From Uranotaenia lowii (lineage: Eukaryota; Arthropoda; Insecta; Diptera; Culicidae): DNA of 64,000 bases. The translations under genes and the position numbers were made by a program. Every line of letters starts with the position of its first letter. Position 1 is the stretch's first letter. The stretch is from assembly GCF_029784155.1 (NCBI RefSeq), contig NC_073691.1, forward strand, positions 26,386,146 through 26,450,145, in the 5' to 3' direction. Below the pieces are notes generated by a model. That model was not told the DNA's origin. It saw only the letters and a program-made list of their open reading frames with translations, and did no database searches. This document shows positions 22,195 through 35,845 of this stretch, in pieces.

Positions 22195-25100
22195 AGTTTT
22201 CCCCGAGAAAGGCAGTACGTGAGTTAAAATTCAAACCCCCTGAGAGGGGCAGTATTTAATAAAAGTACAAACCCCCTGAGAAGGGCAGTATTTTAGTTGA
22301 AGTACAAACCCCATCGAGAGAGGCAGTACGTGAATTAGAATACAAACCCCCTGAGAGGAACAGTATTTAATACAAGTACAAACCCCCCGAGAGGGGCAGT
22401 ACATCAATAAAAGTACAAACCCCCTGAGAGGGGCAGTACTTTAGTAGAAGAACAGATCCCCTGAGAAGGGCAATACGTGAATTAAAAAACAAACATCCTG
22501 AGAGGGGCGAAATCTAATGAAAGTACAAACCCCTGTGAAGAACCCTACTTTAGAAAAAATACAAACCCGTCGAGAGGGGCAGTACGTGAATTAGAATACA
22601 AACCCCTATGAGGGGGACAGGATATCAGTAGGAATACAAACCCCCTGAGAGGGGCAGTACTGTAGCAGAAGAACAGAACCCCTGAGAAGGGCAGTACGTG
22701 AATTAAAATACAAACCCCCTGAGAGGAACAGTATTTAATACAAGTACAAACCCACCGAAAGAGGCAGTCCATCAATAGGTTAATAGGAGTACAAATCTAC
22801 TGAGAGGGTCAGTATTTTTGTAGAAGAACATACCCCCAGAGGGGCAGTACGTGAATTAAAATACAAACCCCCTGAGGAGGGTGGTATTTAATAAAAGTAC
22901 AACCCCCTGAGCCCCTGAGAGGGGCAGTACTTTAGCAGAAGTACAAACCCCCTGAGAGGGGCAGTTCTGTAGTAGAAGTACAAACCCCCCGAGAGGGGCA
23001 GTACATCAATAGAAGTACAAACCCCTTGAGAGGGACAGTACTTTAGTAGAAGAACAGATCCCCTGAGAAAGGCAGTACGTGAATTAAAATACAAACATCC
23101 TGAGAGGGGTGCAATCTAATAAAAGTACAAACCCCCTGAGAAGAACCCTACTTTAGTAAAAGTACTAACCCCCCGAGAGGGGCAGTACGTGAATAAGAAT
23201 ACAAACCCTCATAAGAGGGGCAGAACATCAATAGGAATACAAACCCCCATGAGAGGAGCAGTACTGTAGTAGAAGAACAGACCTCCTGAGAAGGGCAGTA
23301 CGTGAATTAAAATACAAACCCCCTGAGAGGAGCAGTATGTAATAAAAGTACAAACCCCCTGAGAAGAACCCTACTCTAGTAAAAGTCCAAACCCCCCGAG
23401 AGGGGCAGTACGTGAATAAGAATACAAACCCCCTTGAGAGGGACAGTACTTTAGTAGAAGAATAGATCCCCTGAGAAGGACAGTACGTGAGTTAAAATTC
23501 AAACCCCCTGAGAGGGGCAGAATTTAATAAAAGTACAAACCCCCTGAGAAGGGCAGTACTTTAGTAGAAGTACAAACCCCTTCGAGAGAAGCAGTACGTG
23601 AATTCGAATACAAACCCCCTGAGAGGAACAGTATTTAATACAAGTACAAACCCCTCGAGAGGGGCAGTACATCAATAGAAGTACAAACCCCATGAGAGGG
23701 GCAGTACTTTAGTAGAAGAACAGATCCCCTGAGAAGGGCAGTACGTGAATAAAAATATAAACATCCTGAGAGGGTCGGAATCTAATAAAAGTACAAACCC
23801 CCTGAGAAGAACCCTACTTTAGTAAAAGTACAAACCCCTTCGAGAGAGGCAGTACGTAAATTAGAATACAAACCCCTGAGAGGAACAGTATTTAATACAA
23901 GTACAAACCCCCTGAGAGGAGCAGTACATCAATAAAGTACAAACCCCCTGAGAAGAACCCTACTTTAGTAAAAGTACAAACCCCCCGAGAGGGGCAGTAC
24001 GTGAATAAGAATACACACCCCCTTGAGAGGGACAGTACTTTAGTAGAAGAATAGATTCCCTGAGAAGGACAGTACGTGAGTTAAAATTCAAACCCCCTGA
24101 GAGGGGCAGTATTTAATAAAAGTACAAACCCCTTGAGAAGGGCAGTACTTTAGTAGAAGTACAAACCCCTTCGAGAGAGGCAGTACGTGAATTCGAATAC
24201 AAACCCCCTGAGAGGAACAGTATTTAATACAAGTACAAACCCCTCGAGAGTACATCAATACATCAGTACATCCATAGAAGTACAAACCCCTTGAGAGGGG
24301 CAGTACTTTAGTAGAAGAACAGATCCCCTGAGAAGGGCAGTACGTGAATTAAAATACAAACATCCTGAGGGGGGCGGAATCTAATAAAAGTACAAACCCC
24401 CTGAGAAGAACCCTACTTTAGTCAAAGTACTAACCCCCCGAGAGGGGCAGTACGTGAATTAGAAAACAAACCCTCATAAGAGGGGCAGAACATCAATAAA
24501 GTACAAACCCCCATGAGAGGAGCAGTACTGTAGTAGAAGAACAGACCTCCTGAGAAGGGCAGTACGTGAATTAGAATACAAACCCCCTGAGAGGAGCAGT
24601 ATTTAATAAAAGTACAAACCCCCTGAGAAGAACCCTACTTGAGTAAAAGTCCAAACCCCCCGAGAGGGGCAGTACGTGAATAAGAATACAAACCCCCTTG
24701 AGAGGGACAGTACTTTAGTAGAAGAATAGATTCCCTGAGAAGGACAGTACGTGAGTTAAAATTCAAACCCCCTGAGAGGGGCAGTATTTAATAAAAGTAC
24801 AAACCCCCTGAGAAGGGCAGTACTTTAGTAGAAGTACAAACCCCTTCGAGAGAAGCAGTACGTGAATTCGAATACAAACCCCCTGAGAGGAACAGTATTT
24901 AATACAAGTACAAACCCCTCGAGAGGGGCAGTACATCAATAGAAGTACAAACCCCTTGAGAGGGGCAGTACTTTAGTAGAAGAACAGATCCCCTGAGAAG
25001 GGCAGTACGTGAATTAAAATACAAACATCCTGAGGGGGGCGGAATCTAATAAAAGTACAAACCCCCTGAGAAGAACCCTACTTTGGTAAAAATACAAACC

Positions 25101-25535
25101 CGTCGAGAGGGGCAGTACGTGAATTAGAATACAAACCCCCTGAGAGGGGCAGTACTGTAGTAGAAGAACAGACCCCCTGAGATGGGCAGTACGTGTATTA
25201 AAATACAAACCCCCTGAGAGGGGCAGTATTTAATAAAAGTTCAAACCCCCTGAGAAGAAGCAGTAGTAGTACAAACCCCCTGAGAGGGGCAGTACGTGAA
25301 CTAGAATACATACCCCCTGAGAGGAACAGTATTTAATACAAGTACAAACCTCCAGAGAGAGGCAGTACATCAATAGGAGTACAAATCCCCTGAGAGGGGC
25401 AGTACTTTAGTAGAAGTACAAACCCCTTTAGAGGGGCAGTACATGAATTAAAATACAAACCCCCTGAGAGGGGTGATATTTAATAAAAGTACAAACCTCC
25501 TACGCACCTGAGAGGGGCAGTACTTTAGTCTTAAG
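22195..25535. repeat. Minisatellite of about 37 bp with a palindromic core
   Basis: About ninety units of 36-39 bp are built on 'gtacaaaccccctgagaggggcagtac' followed by a variable AT-rich spacer (gtgaattaaaa, tttagtagaa, atcaatagaa, ttaataaaa). Each core can form a CCCCT-GAG-AGGGG hairpin. Units are arranged in higher-order blocks: the variant 'cagtacgtgagttaaaattc' recurs near 22212, 23482, 24070 and 24745, so successive blocks are about 590-680 bp long in the right half. Short ORFs rich in YCPSQGVCT or TAPLRGFV are repeat products. Confidence 0.92.
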
Positions 25536-27814
25536 ATCTTTATACTTTAGATCAAGAACTGTCAGCTACATTTATGGCGATTTTAAAATCAAGCTCTGAG
25601 TGCTATTATAAAACCATGCAAAAGAAAGCATGAAGCAAACTTCTTAGTTTGAGTATTGTTGAAGTTTTAACAGAGCATTCATAACTTTTTCAAATATCTT
25701 TAGCAATATATTTGGTAAAGCTTTATTGGCGATTTCAAAACTACTGAAAATAAAAAGTCGGAAGAAAAATTTTAGTATTTTTTCATGACTATGATAAAAC
25801 AATCATAAAATGAGCTGCACAAGAAATGCAATAATAAAACCATAACAAAACTTTCAAATGCTAGTTGGTTCAATCTGTGTTACTTGAGAATCGAATCATC
25901 ACTAAGAATTTAGATGTCTTCAACATCGTTTTTCAATTTGAACCAAAAGTTGAATTGCGATACTGAATCAAAATCTTAAACTAGTTTTTGAGATATGACG
26001 TTAAATGTATTTCAATGTGGGGAGTTGGAATCGAAACTATTGGAATTTAGAACTTTTGGTTTCTCAACGGAATTTGAGACAATGTTAGGCTTTCTTTGTA
26101 GAAGGGAATATATTTAACACTAAAAGACCCAACGTCTTTTAAACTACTTAAGGTCCAAAAGCATCAAAGAACCAAAAGTATCCCGTGAAGACTTGGGATA
26201 GTATTCGATGTTTTTTATGAAACATGAGCAAACATCACACTTTCTTATATTTCTAAGGTGAAAAATGCACTAAGAATGCACCGATGATTTTTTTTTTGTT
26301 TTAACCGAAAAAAAATATAAAAAGGCTTGAACAGATCTTCGGAATTTGTGTTTTCATAGTTTTCTAAGATTCCATTCCACGTTTGAAATGTGGTTCAAAA
26401 TTTTAGTATTTATTCTTAGTTTACTCCCATCAGAGACGGGTGCTAATAATTTTGAAAGGACAAAGCAATATTTAAAAAAAAACTTGTTTTTTCTTAAAAT
26501 GAAAAATTTCAAGTTTGGTTTTAGAAAACTATTAAAGTATTCCTGAAAACCATTTTTAGTTCCATATAGAATGAATGGATAATGACACCAGTTATGTCTT
26601 TAAGGAAACATCACTTCAACGTTGTTTTCAATTAGTCATCGTGTCATTGTTTTTCCTCAAACCAATAATCATTTGCGAGAAAAACAACACACAAACCGAG
26701 CAGGTACCTAACTCATGTTGATTTCCATTCACACCTTCGAAAAAACACGAAACAATTGTTTCCAAATTCTTGGAAAACATGGTATCATTTAAATCAAAAA
26801 ACAACCTAACTTTCTGAACGAACAATCTCTCAATTGTTTCGGAGCCAGTTGTGTGAGGGGTAATTTCGCAATTCCACCCACCCCCAAATAATTACCCCTA
26901 AACGGGGGGATAATTTGCGATTTTCCACCTTCCGAGTTGAAGGTAAGTAGACTGATGAAGGTGGACTGAAGGAGGAAAAATAGGAGGGGGCGGCATTCCC
27001 CCTCATTTTGATTGTTGCGATGATGTTTTGTTTTGATTTCTTCGCTCGAGCTTCTTCAATAACGAATGGGCAGCAGCTGCCCTTCATTCACAGTTCGGTG
27101 ATGGTTGCATGGCGTCACGAATTGGATTTGCTTACAGGCTTTTTGCCCATTTTTTTCCTTAATTATGTGCAACTTTGCTTGAGATTTTGAAGGTGTTTTT
27201 GTGTGTCTTTAAAAAAAAACGACTACATCTTCATAATAAAAAGAAAAAAAATAGGGAAATTACATAAACACTAATTAACTTTAAAAAATTGCTGGTTTTT
27301 TATTTGAGAAAAATACAAATGACATTGAGGATAGATGCTTCGTTCAAAAGTCATCTGAATCCAATTTGAATAAGATGTTGTTTGTTTGACGTAGTTTGAC
27401 CAATCATACTAATAAAAGAGAAGAAAGAAACTTGATGGATTGATGCTCCCAAATGCTAATAAGTCACTCCACTCTCATTTCGGGCAAAGTCATCATCCAA
27501 AAACAAAAAAAAACTAACAAACTATCATCGGCTATCTTTGGGTAACTGGAGCAGAAATCAATTAAGCACCATCTGCTAAAAAGGTGAAACTCGAAGTGGT
27601 TCCACGCAGAAGTTGTTTGATTAACAAATGAGTTTTTGTTTGAATTTTTAATTTGAATTAAACCATTCAGGTAAACGAATTGACATCTGGTGTCTTTCAA
27701 TAGAAAAAAAAGGTAAGTCAAGCGAAAATTAAAAACAGTTTAAACAATACACAAAAAATTACAATAATTTGATACTCATTTACACTCGTTTAAAAATGTA
27801 AAAGAATCCAAATC
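25536..27814. other. AT-rich DNA without recognisable genes
   Basis: 2.3 kb between two minisatellites. Only short ORFs (60-85 codons) on both strands and no recognisable motif. A C-rich/G-rich patch near 26870-26910 (ccacccacccccaaataattacccctaaacgggggg) stands out from the AT background, without an assigned role. Confidence 0.6.
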
Positions 27815-30800
27815 TGAAATCAAACAACTGAATCTGAAATCTGAATCTGAAATCTGAAATCTGAATCTGAAATCTGAATCTGAAATCTGAATCTGAAATC
27901 TGAATCTGAAATCTGAATCTGAAATCTGAATCTGAAATCTGAATCTGAAATCTGAATCTGAAATCTGAATCTGAAATCTGAATCTGAAATCTGAATCTGA
28001 AATCTGAATCTGAAATCTGAATCTGAAATCTGAATCTGAAATCTGAATCTGAAATCTGAATCTGAAATCTGAATCTGAAATCTGAATCTGAAATCTGAAT
28101 CTGAAATCTGAATCTGAAATCTGAATCTGAAATCTGAATCTGAAATCTGAATCTGAAATCTGAATCTGAAATCTGAATCTGAAATCTGAATCTGAAATCT
28201 GAATCTGAAATCTGAATCTGAAATCTGAATCTGAAATCTGAATCTAAAATCTGAATCTGAAATCTGAATCTGAAATCTGAATCTGAAATCTGAATCTGAA
28301 ATCTGAATCTGAAATCTGAATCTGAAATCTGAATCTGAAATCTGAATCTGAAATCTGAATCTGAAATCTGAATCTGAAATCTGAATCTGAAATCTGAATC
28401 TGAAATCTGAATCTGAAATCTGAATCTGAAATCTGAATCTGAAATCTGAATCTGAAATCTGAATCTGAAATCTGAATCTGAAATCTGAATCTGAAATCTG
28501 AATCTGAAATCTGAAATCTGAATCTGAAATCTGAATCTGAAATTTGAATCTGAAATTTGAATCTCAATCTTAAATCTGAATCTGAAATCTGAATCTGAAA
28601 TCTGAATCTGAAATCTGAATCTGAAATCTGAATCTGAAATCTGAATCTGAAATCTGAATCTGAAATCTGAATCTGAAATCTGAATCTGAAATCTGAATCT
28701 GAAATCTGAATCTGAAATCTGAATCTGAAATCTGAATCTGAAATCTGAATCTGAAATCTGAATCTGAAATCTGAATCTGAAATCTGAATCTGAAATCTGA
28801 ATCTGAAATCTGAATCTGAAATCTGAATCTGAAATCTGAATCTGAAATCTGAATCTGAAATCTGAATCTGAAATCTGAATCTGAAATCTGAATCTGAAAT
28901 CTGAATCTGAAATCTGAATCTGAAATCTGAATCTGAAATCTGAATCTGAAATCTGAATCTGAAATCTGAATCTGAAATCTGAATCTGAAATCTGAATCTG
29001 AAATCTGAATCTGAAATCTGAATCTGAAATCTGAATCTGAAATCTGAATCTGAAATCTGAATCTGAAATCTGAATCTGAAATCTGAATCTGAAATCTGAA
29101 TCTGAAATCTGAATCTGAAATCTGAATCTGAAATCTGAATCTGAAATCTGAATCTGAAATCTGAATCTGAAATCTGAATCTGAAATCTGAATCTGAAATC
29201 TGAATCTGAAATCTGAATCTGAAATCTGAATCTGAAATCTGAATCTGAAATCTGAATCTGAAATCTGAATCTGAAATCTGAATCTGAATCTGAAATCTGA
29301 AATCTGAATCTGAAATCTGAATCTGAAATCTGAATCTGAAATCTGAATCTGAAATCTGAATCTGAAATCTGAATCTGAAATCTGAATCTGAAATCTGAAA
29401 TCTGAAATCTGAATCTGAAATCTGAATCTGAAATCTGAATCTGAAATCTGAATCTAAAATCCGAATCTGAAATCTGAAACTGAAATCTGAATCTGAAATC
29501 TGAATCTGAAATCTGAATCTGAAATCTGAATCTGAAATCTGAATCTGAAATCTGAATCTGAAATCTGAATCTGAAATCTGAATCTGTAATCTGAATCTGA
29601 AATCTGAATCTGAAATCTGAATCTGAAATCTGAATCTGAAATCTGAATCTGAAATCTGAATCTGAAATCTGAATCTGAAATCTGAATCTGAAATCTGAAT
29701 CTGAAATCTGAATCTGAAATCTGAATCTGAAATCTGAATCTGAAATCTGAATCTGAAATCTGAATCTGAAATCTGAATCTGAAATCTGAATCTGAAATCT
29801 GAATCTGAAATCTGAATCTGAAATCTGAATCTGAAATCTGAATCTGAAATCTGAATCTGAAATCTGAATCTGAAATCTGAATCTGAAATCTGAATCTGAA
29901 ATCTGAATCTGAAATCTGAATCTGAAATCTGAATCTGAAATCTGAATCTGAAATCTGAATCTGAAATCTGAATCTGAAATCTGAATCTGAAATCTGAATC
30001 TGAAATCTGAATCTGAAATCTGAATCTGAAATCTGAATCTGAAATCTGAATCTGAAATCTGAATCTGAAATCTGAATCTGAAATCTGAATCTGAAATCTG
30101 AATCTGAAATCTGAATCTGAAATCTGAATCTGAATCTGAAATCTGAAATCTGAATCTGAAATCTGAATCTGAAATCTGAATCTGAAATCTGAATCTGAAA
30201 TCTGAATCTGAAATCTGAATCTGAAATCTGAATCTGAAATCTGAAATCTGAAATCTGAATCTGAAATCTGAATCTGAAATCTGAATCTGAAATCTGAATC
30301 TAAAATCCGAATCTGAAATCTGAAACTGAAATCTGAATCTGAAATCTGAATCTGAAATCTGAATCTGAAATCTGAATCTGAAATCTGAATCTGAAATCTG
30401 AATCTGAAATCTGAATCTGAAATCTGAATCTGAAATCTGAATCTGAAATCTGAAATCTGAATCTGAAATCTGAATCTGAAATCTGAATCTGAAATCTGAA
30501 TCTGAAATCTGAATCTGAAATCTGAATCTGAAATCTGAATCTGAAATCTGAATCTGAAATCTGAATCTGAAATCTGAATCTGAAATCTGAATCTGAAATC
30601 TGAATCTGAAATCTGAATCTGAAATCTGAATCTGAAATCTGAATCTGAAATCTGAATCTGAAATCTGAATCTGAAATCTGAATCTGAAATCTGAATCTGA
30701 AATCTGAATCTGAAATCTGAATCTGAAATCTGAATCTGAAATCTGAATCTGAAATCTGAATCTGAAATCTGAATCTGAAATCTGAATCTGAAATCTGAAT

Positions 30801-31094
30801 CTGAAATCTGAATCTGAAATCTGAATCTGAAATCTGAATCTGAAATCTGAAATCTGAATCTGAAATCTGAATCTGAAATCTGAATCTGAATCTGAAATCT
30901 GAATCTGAAATCTGAATCTGAAATCTGAATCTGAAATCTGAATCTGAAATCTGAATCTGAAATCTGAATCTGAAATCTGAATCTGAAATCTGAATTTGAA
31001 ATCTGAATCTGAAATCTGAATCTGAAATCTGAATCTGAAATCTGAATCTGAAATCTGAATCTGAAATCTGAATCTGAAATCTGAATCTGAAATT
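27815..31094. repeat. 13-bp minisatellite ATCTGAATCTGAA, about 250 copies
   Basis: The unit is a 6-mer plus a 7-mer (ATCTGA + ATCTGAA). It runs with very few variants for 3.3 kb. Two variant clusters occur twice at the same spacing: a triple 6-mer at 29274 and 30120, and 'aatctaaaatccg' at 29451 and 30297. Both pairs are 846 bp apart, so a block of at least that length was duplicated in tandem. The 107-codon minus-strand ORF (RFQIQISDSDF units) is an artefact. Confidence 0.95.
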
Positions 31095-31869
31095 TTAGTT
31101 TAAAAAAATTACCTGTTTTAATGTTGAAATGGAAAAAAGGCCGTCAATTGCACATGATGTGTGTAATCTGGAAGGGAAAAATCAAAAATTTAATTATTTT
31201 TTACATAAGCATCAGTTCATCTTAAATCGCTTTGGTGATAATTTTGCAGTTAATTTAAAAATATTGTTCGCTAGCATTTTGAGCTTTTTTAGTGTTTTAT
31301 TCCTTCGTTATTTAGACTCATTCTGTCACTGGATGGTTAATTCATATAATCCGACGAAGTGTCATTAATCACCTCTACGTGATTTTTTCTACTAACCCCG
31401 TCCAAAATTCAACGAAGCGAAAATCACCTCATCAAATTTGCCCCCGGTGAAACAATAAAGTTCACCAGACTTTGATTGTTTCCTTCCGTGAGAGAGGGTA
31501 CATGAAAATTGAAGAAAAAAAATTAACCAACTTATATGAAACACTTCTTAATGACGATCAGGGATTCAACAAATTGGTTCCACTTTGATGGGCAGTGATT
31601 TCATGTATGAAAACCACCCACCGCCTTTCGGTTCGAATTTGATTCGACGACAAGGTCAAGACGTTTTGCAATGAAAAACGACAACAAAAAACAAAAGGAA
31701 TGGAACGATTGTTCAATTTTTAATTATTTTTTTTTATTTGAAAAATTAATTTTCAATAATTTATCTAAATTTAAATATCCGAAATTTCTGATGTCCATTT
31801 CTTTTTTTATTTAGAATTTTATTGTTATTGGTTTTCAAGTTCCAGGAAATTTATGGAATTAATTTACTC
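31095..31869. other. AT-rich DNA without recognisable genes
   Basis: About 0.8 kb. One plus-strand ORF of 79 codons (31129-31368) begins 35 bp after the 13-bp array ends, but it has no recognisable motif and AT-rich codons, so it is not called. Confidence 0.5.
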
Positions 31870-32280
31870 AGCTCCTAGATACATAAACTCGACATCCTCG
31901 GAGAGAGAGATAAAAAGTCCTGTCTATCTACCGTGAAGTATGTCGAGTTTTCGCTTAAAATAACAAGGCCAAATGAACAACCCATTTCCCGTGGGACCCG
32001 GACAAACAGGATCTGGGTCTGGGATCTGATATATCGAGGTTGGGTCGTCCTTTTGCTCCTCCCAGGTGAGCTCGGCAAAGTTCAAACGGAAGTCACCAGA
32101 CGCATACACGGTGGGAATCGAACCCGTTCCTTGCTGATGGGAATATGTGGATAGGAAATCGGGGATGGGTAACTAACTTTACCCTTCCTTTCTACCGACT
32201 AGGTGCTAGTCTAGCTTGCTAGCCGGGGGAAAACTAGAAGTCTAGAATGTGTGAATCGGGTAGTATGCGTACCAATTTAT
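31870..32280 (-). mobile_element. Possible tRNA-derived SINE-like segment
   Basis: On the minus strand there is an A-box-like TAGCACCTAGTCGG (32208-32195), and 71 bp further on a perfect B box GGTTCGATTCC (32124-32114) in the context CGGGTTCGATTCCCACCG. That order and wording are those of a tRNA-like RNA polymerase III promoter. The A-to-B distance is longer than in a tRNA, so it is not a functional tRNA gene. The downstream body is GC-richer than its surroundings and holds an inverted AAACTCGACAT/ATGTCGAGTTT pair (31887 and 31938). I see no clear tail or target duplication. Confidence 0.4.
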
Positions 32281-35200
32281 GCATTTAATTCAGAAGCAAT
32301 CTTTCAGGTGCCAACCGGTAGCATCCTACCGGAAGTGATGGGCTGGGTCGATTTTTAAAATACGATTAATTATCACTGTGTTATAAAAGCAGAGAGAAAT
32401 TCTAAAGGGATGGATAAAAATCTTGATTTTTTATCTAGGACCTGGTTCCGGTATCCCTTTGAGTTCTAGAAGTGTTAATTACACACTACCAAAAAAATCT
32501 GGAAAACTTAATCACTTATGATGCAAATAAAAAGAAGCATCATGTATGACGGCATTTTGAGTGCGAGTTGGATGTGAATTTTGAAGCCACTGAATTAAGG
32601 AAAAATATTTTATTGGTATTTGTTATGTCGGCTAAAGTTTACCAATTTTATTTATAAAAAAAATCTTTTTATAATGAATATCATTTATTTCATTTATCGA
32701 CAAACATTTTTTTTCGTCTATGACAATAATTTATTCAAATTTCTACAAATTCTACAGACGTGTATAATTTGAAAGACATGTAAAACATTTAAGACGTGTA
32801 ATATTCAATTCGCACTGAAAAATCAGTCTTATGTGATGCTCTTTTCATTAACATTATATGTGATGTAAATTTACATCGAATGATCGCGTTCCGTGTCAAG
32901 TATTTTTGAAGTCATTGGAATTCCGTGCTGTTAAAGATATGGTTTTGCCATGATTCGACACTGTAAAAAAAATGTCTAAAAATTAAATTGGCCGTAAACC
33001 ACAAGAGTAGAGAACTATACAATGATTTGTTTTTTTTTTCCAAAATCTCAGTACTATGACCATTAAATATTTTTAAAAATTGTGTGGGAAACCGTCCATT
33101 TCGAACAAATATCTTTAAATGTTGTATCAGCCATAGCAGACAAAATTCGAAAGCTGAAGTGTAATGCAAATAAAGTAGTTGGAACCCTTTTTTCACAAAG
33201 AATTAAAATTTCAACACTTGCACAAAATTATAAAACGGTATGAAAGAACAATCAAAATTTTCTTAAACTTTGGGATGACTTGATATCAATAATAAAAACT
33301 GCATAATTTATTCCAAAAATTTGATAGCTGATTCGGGTTTTCCAAGATTGTAGCAACTGGTCTTAACATGTTACAAACTTGGGCAGACTTCATAAAGGTT
33401 CCCAGATTTTTTTCAACACGTATCCAGGCCAAACAAATCTGGGCATTTGATTTCAAAATTGTCAACCAAAAATCCGGGTACCGGGCAAATTTGTTCAAAA
33501 CTTAGGAATTACTCAACAAAAATAAAAAAAAACTAAAAAAAAACAATTTTTTCATAAAAACTTATCAGCCGAGTTTGAATCATATTTAGGGCTTCCAAAA
33601 AACCTTTTATGATTATTATCATAAAACTTGCTCATAAAATTTCGATTCTTGTGCAATTATTGAAAATTTGTAAAACACAATTTGAATTTTGTTGTAGTTC
33701 GATTTGGCAAAGTGAAAAAACAGTACAGCACAGTAAACAAACCTGGGGAATATCCGAGTTTTTTTTTTAAATAAAATTCGGATAGCTGGACCTAACTTTT
33801 ACAAATTTTGTATTAAATATTCGGACAACAACGGATGAACCCAATATTTCAAGCTTGTTTTAACATCTTTAGGTCATTTGCGATTTCATATCGACGATGT
33901 AGTTGGCGGACAGTCACTTAAAAACTTTTGCGGTACAACTGTGTTCGATTTTTACTCTATTAATTTTGAAAATTGGCCCAAAAGACAGTTATGTGCCAAA
34001 ATTAAAGTTCAATCTTTTTTTTTTATCCTTAAAAATAGGAGGCCAAAAGAAATCCTGATTCCCGGGTCAGTAAGCCGGGTATTCGAAATTTTAGTTAATA
34101 TTCCAGATGACTTAAAAATGTTTAAACCGTCCACATCTTAGTTTTTTCAGATTTTTTTTTTTTGTCAAAAATCGACATTATAATTTTGCACATTACCAAA
34201 GGGGGGACCAAAGGAGATCGTAAAAATGAATTTAAATTTTGATGCCAAATGACTAAGAAATTCATTAAACCTAGAGATCTAGTATAATCTTGAAAAAGAT
34301 TTTTTTTTTCTAAAATCGACTTTCTGGGATGTCAGGCTTTCGAAAAACGGGTAAGATTTTTGAAAAAAAAAACTAGTTTCGAGATAACACAAGATGTAAA
34401 CGTTTTAAACATAACATAACCATATTAAAAAAAAACTTACTATCTACTGGCCGTCTATACAAATTTGATTCGGGACATTTTTTTTTTTATTTTTATTTAC
34501 ATTTGTATGTTAGTGTTCAACTTCGACAATACAAAAAAATGAAAAAAATTACAGGCTTTAATGCGGGAAAAATTTATGAAAATTTCAGAAAGTACCGATT
34601 CATTACAATCTACAAATTGTTGTTCTTTTATTCTTTTCAAAATTTGAATTGATTTTATTTTATAGCGATTTTGTTTGGTGACGTCACAACGCGCCATATT
34701 TATTTTTTGAAGCACGGTTATCCAAAACGTTATGAAGTTATGAAATTTTATGGTCAGCTACATGAAGCAAACAAAACAATAATCTTAAAATTTATGCTTG
34801 ATTTACTAAACATACTTAGAGACTCAACAAACAATGCAAATTGATGATAGGTATATTAGATCCTTTTATTCCCGAAAAAATAGGTGCATTAAATCCAAAA
34901 ACTAGAGTGTCCAAATCAGCCGACTAATGAAAATCTCATAAGTTGCTAGCTTAAATAAATCCTGGGCCTAGCACAAAGTTAAAATGCTTAGAAAGATGGT
35001 GCAATGAGCCTTTAATTTGTATGGAATTTTGAGAAATTTTGATTGTAAGGAACATGAAAACCCAGTTTGATCCGATTTCTTAAGTCTCTATCGGCCGATT
35101 TTTTTTTTCATTATAGTTGTTCATGGGGCTTTAATTATGACAAATGATTTATCCCAATGTCCCATTTCGATAAGGGCTCTGGTAAAAAGTAATATTGAGT

Positions 35201-35845
35201 TTCAAAAATCTGTTTCAGAAGTATCAATTACGAAAAATACATGAATCAACGTTTGTATACCCGTTTTTGAGGCTAAATAACTTTTTTATGATAACTCTAA
35301 TCAAAATGCGTTCTTCAGATGAAATATTGTCATAATAATGATTGAAAACACTCAATTTAAAAGAAAAATCGGTCAAAAAAGACCAGAATTATTGGTGAAG
35401 GACTGTTTTTTTGTTCATCCTGAACAAAATACACGTAATCCCATACAAACTTCAGATTTGTTGCGCGACCCCTTTCCGTAGTATAATCTGACCCAAATTC
35501 TGCATGCTACCTTGTGGAAATACCTAAATATTTTAATATTTTGAATTTTGTAACTCAGTTAAAAGTCTCTTTTGTGGCATTTTATGCGAATACGGGGCTC
35601 GATTTGAATTTCCAAGTATCATTTTTTGAGGTGAAAATTTCAATATAGTAGAAGTTTTTTTTAAGAATAATTTATTTTCTTTTAAAAAATTATGATTTTG
35701 ATTGATAGAAAAAGTAAATCTATAAAATTTACAAAGTTCAAAGATTTTTTGAAGTTCATTGCATTTATTCAATGGATACTTATTTTATTTAAACATAATG
35801 TAAGCCAATAATAGAAGCTATTAACGATTTTTTTCATTCTTATTA
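32281..35845. other. AT-rich DNA without recognisable genes
   Basis: 3.6 kb with many homopolymer runs and stops in all frames. Patches such as 33300-33500 and 33730-34140 are wordier ('ccgggtaccgggcaaattt', 'cccgggtcagtaagccggg') and look like decayed interspersed repeats, but I could not find ends or coding motifs. Confidence 0.5.

Noticed and set aside
22545..25208. Series of minus-strand ORFs with YCPSQGVCT/TAPLRGFV repeats resembling a secreted Cys-rich family
   Set aside because: They follow the 37-bp unit, shift frame from unit to unit and lack any common start or end.
22195..25535. CRISPR-like array (palindromic repeat plus variable spacer)
   Set aside because: The spacers are few types used again and again, the genome is eukaryotic and there are no cas genes; it is a minisatellite with higher-order structure.
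28244..28567. 107-codon minus-strand ORF with RFQIQISDSDF units
   Set aside because: A product of the 13-bp minisatellite; the frame is limited only by variant units.
32114..32208. A functional tRNA gene
   Set aside because: A and B boxes are too far apart and no cloverleaf with an acceptor stem can be drawn; SINE-like origin is more likely.
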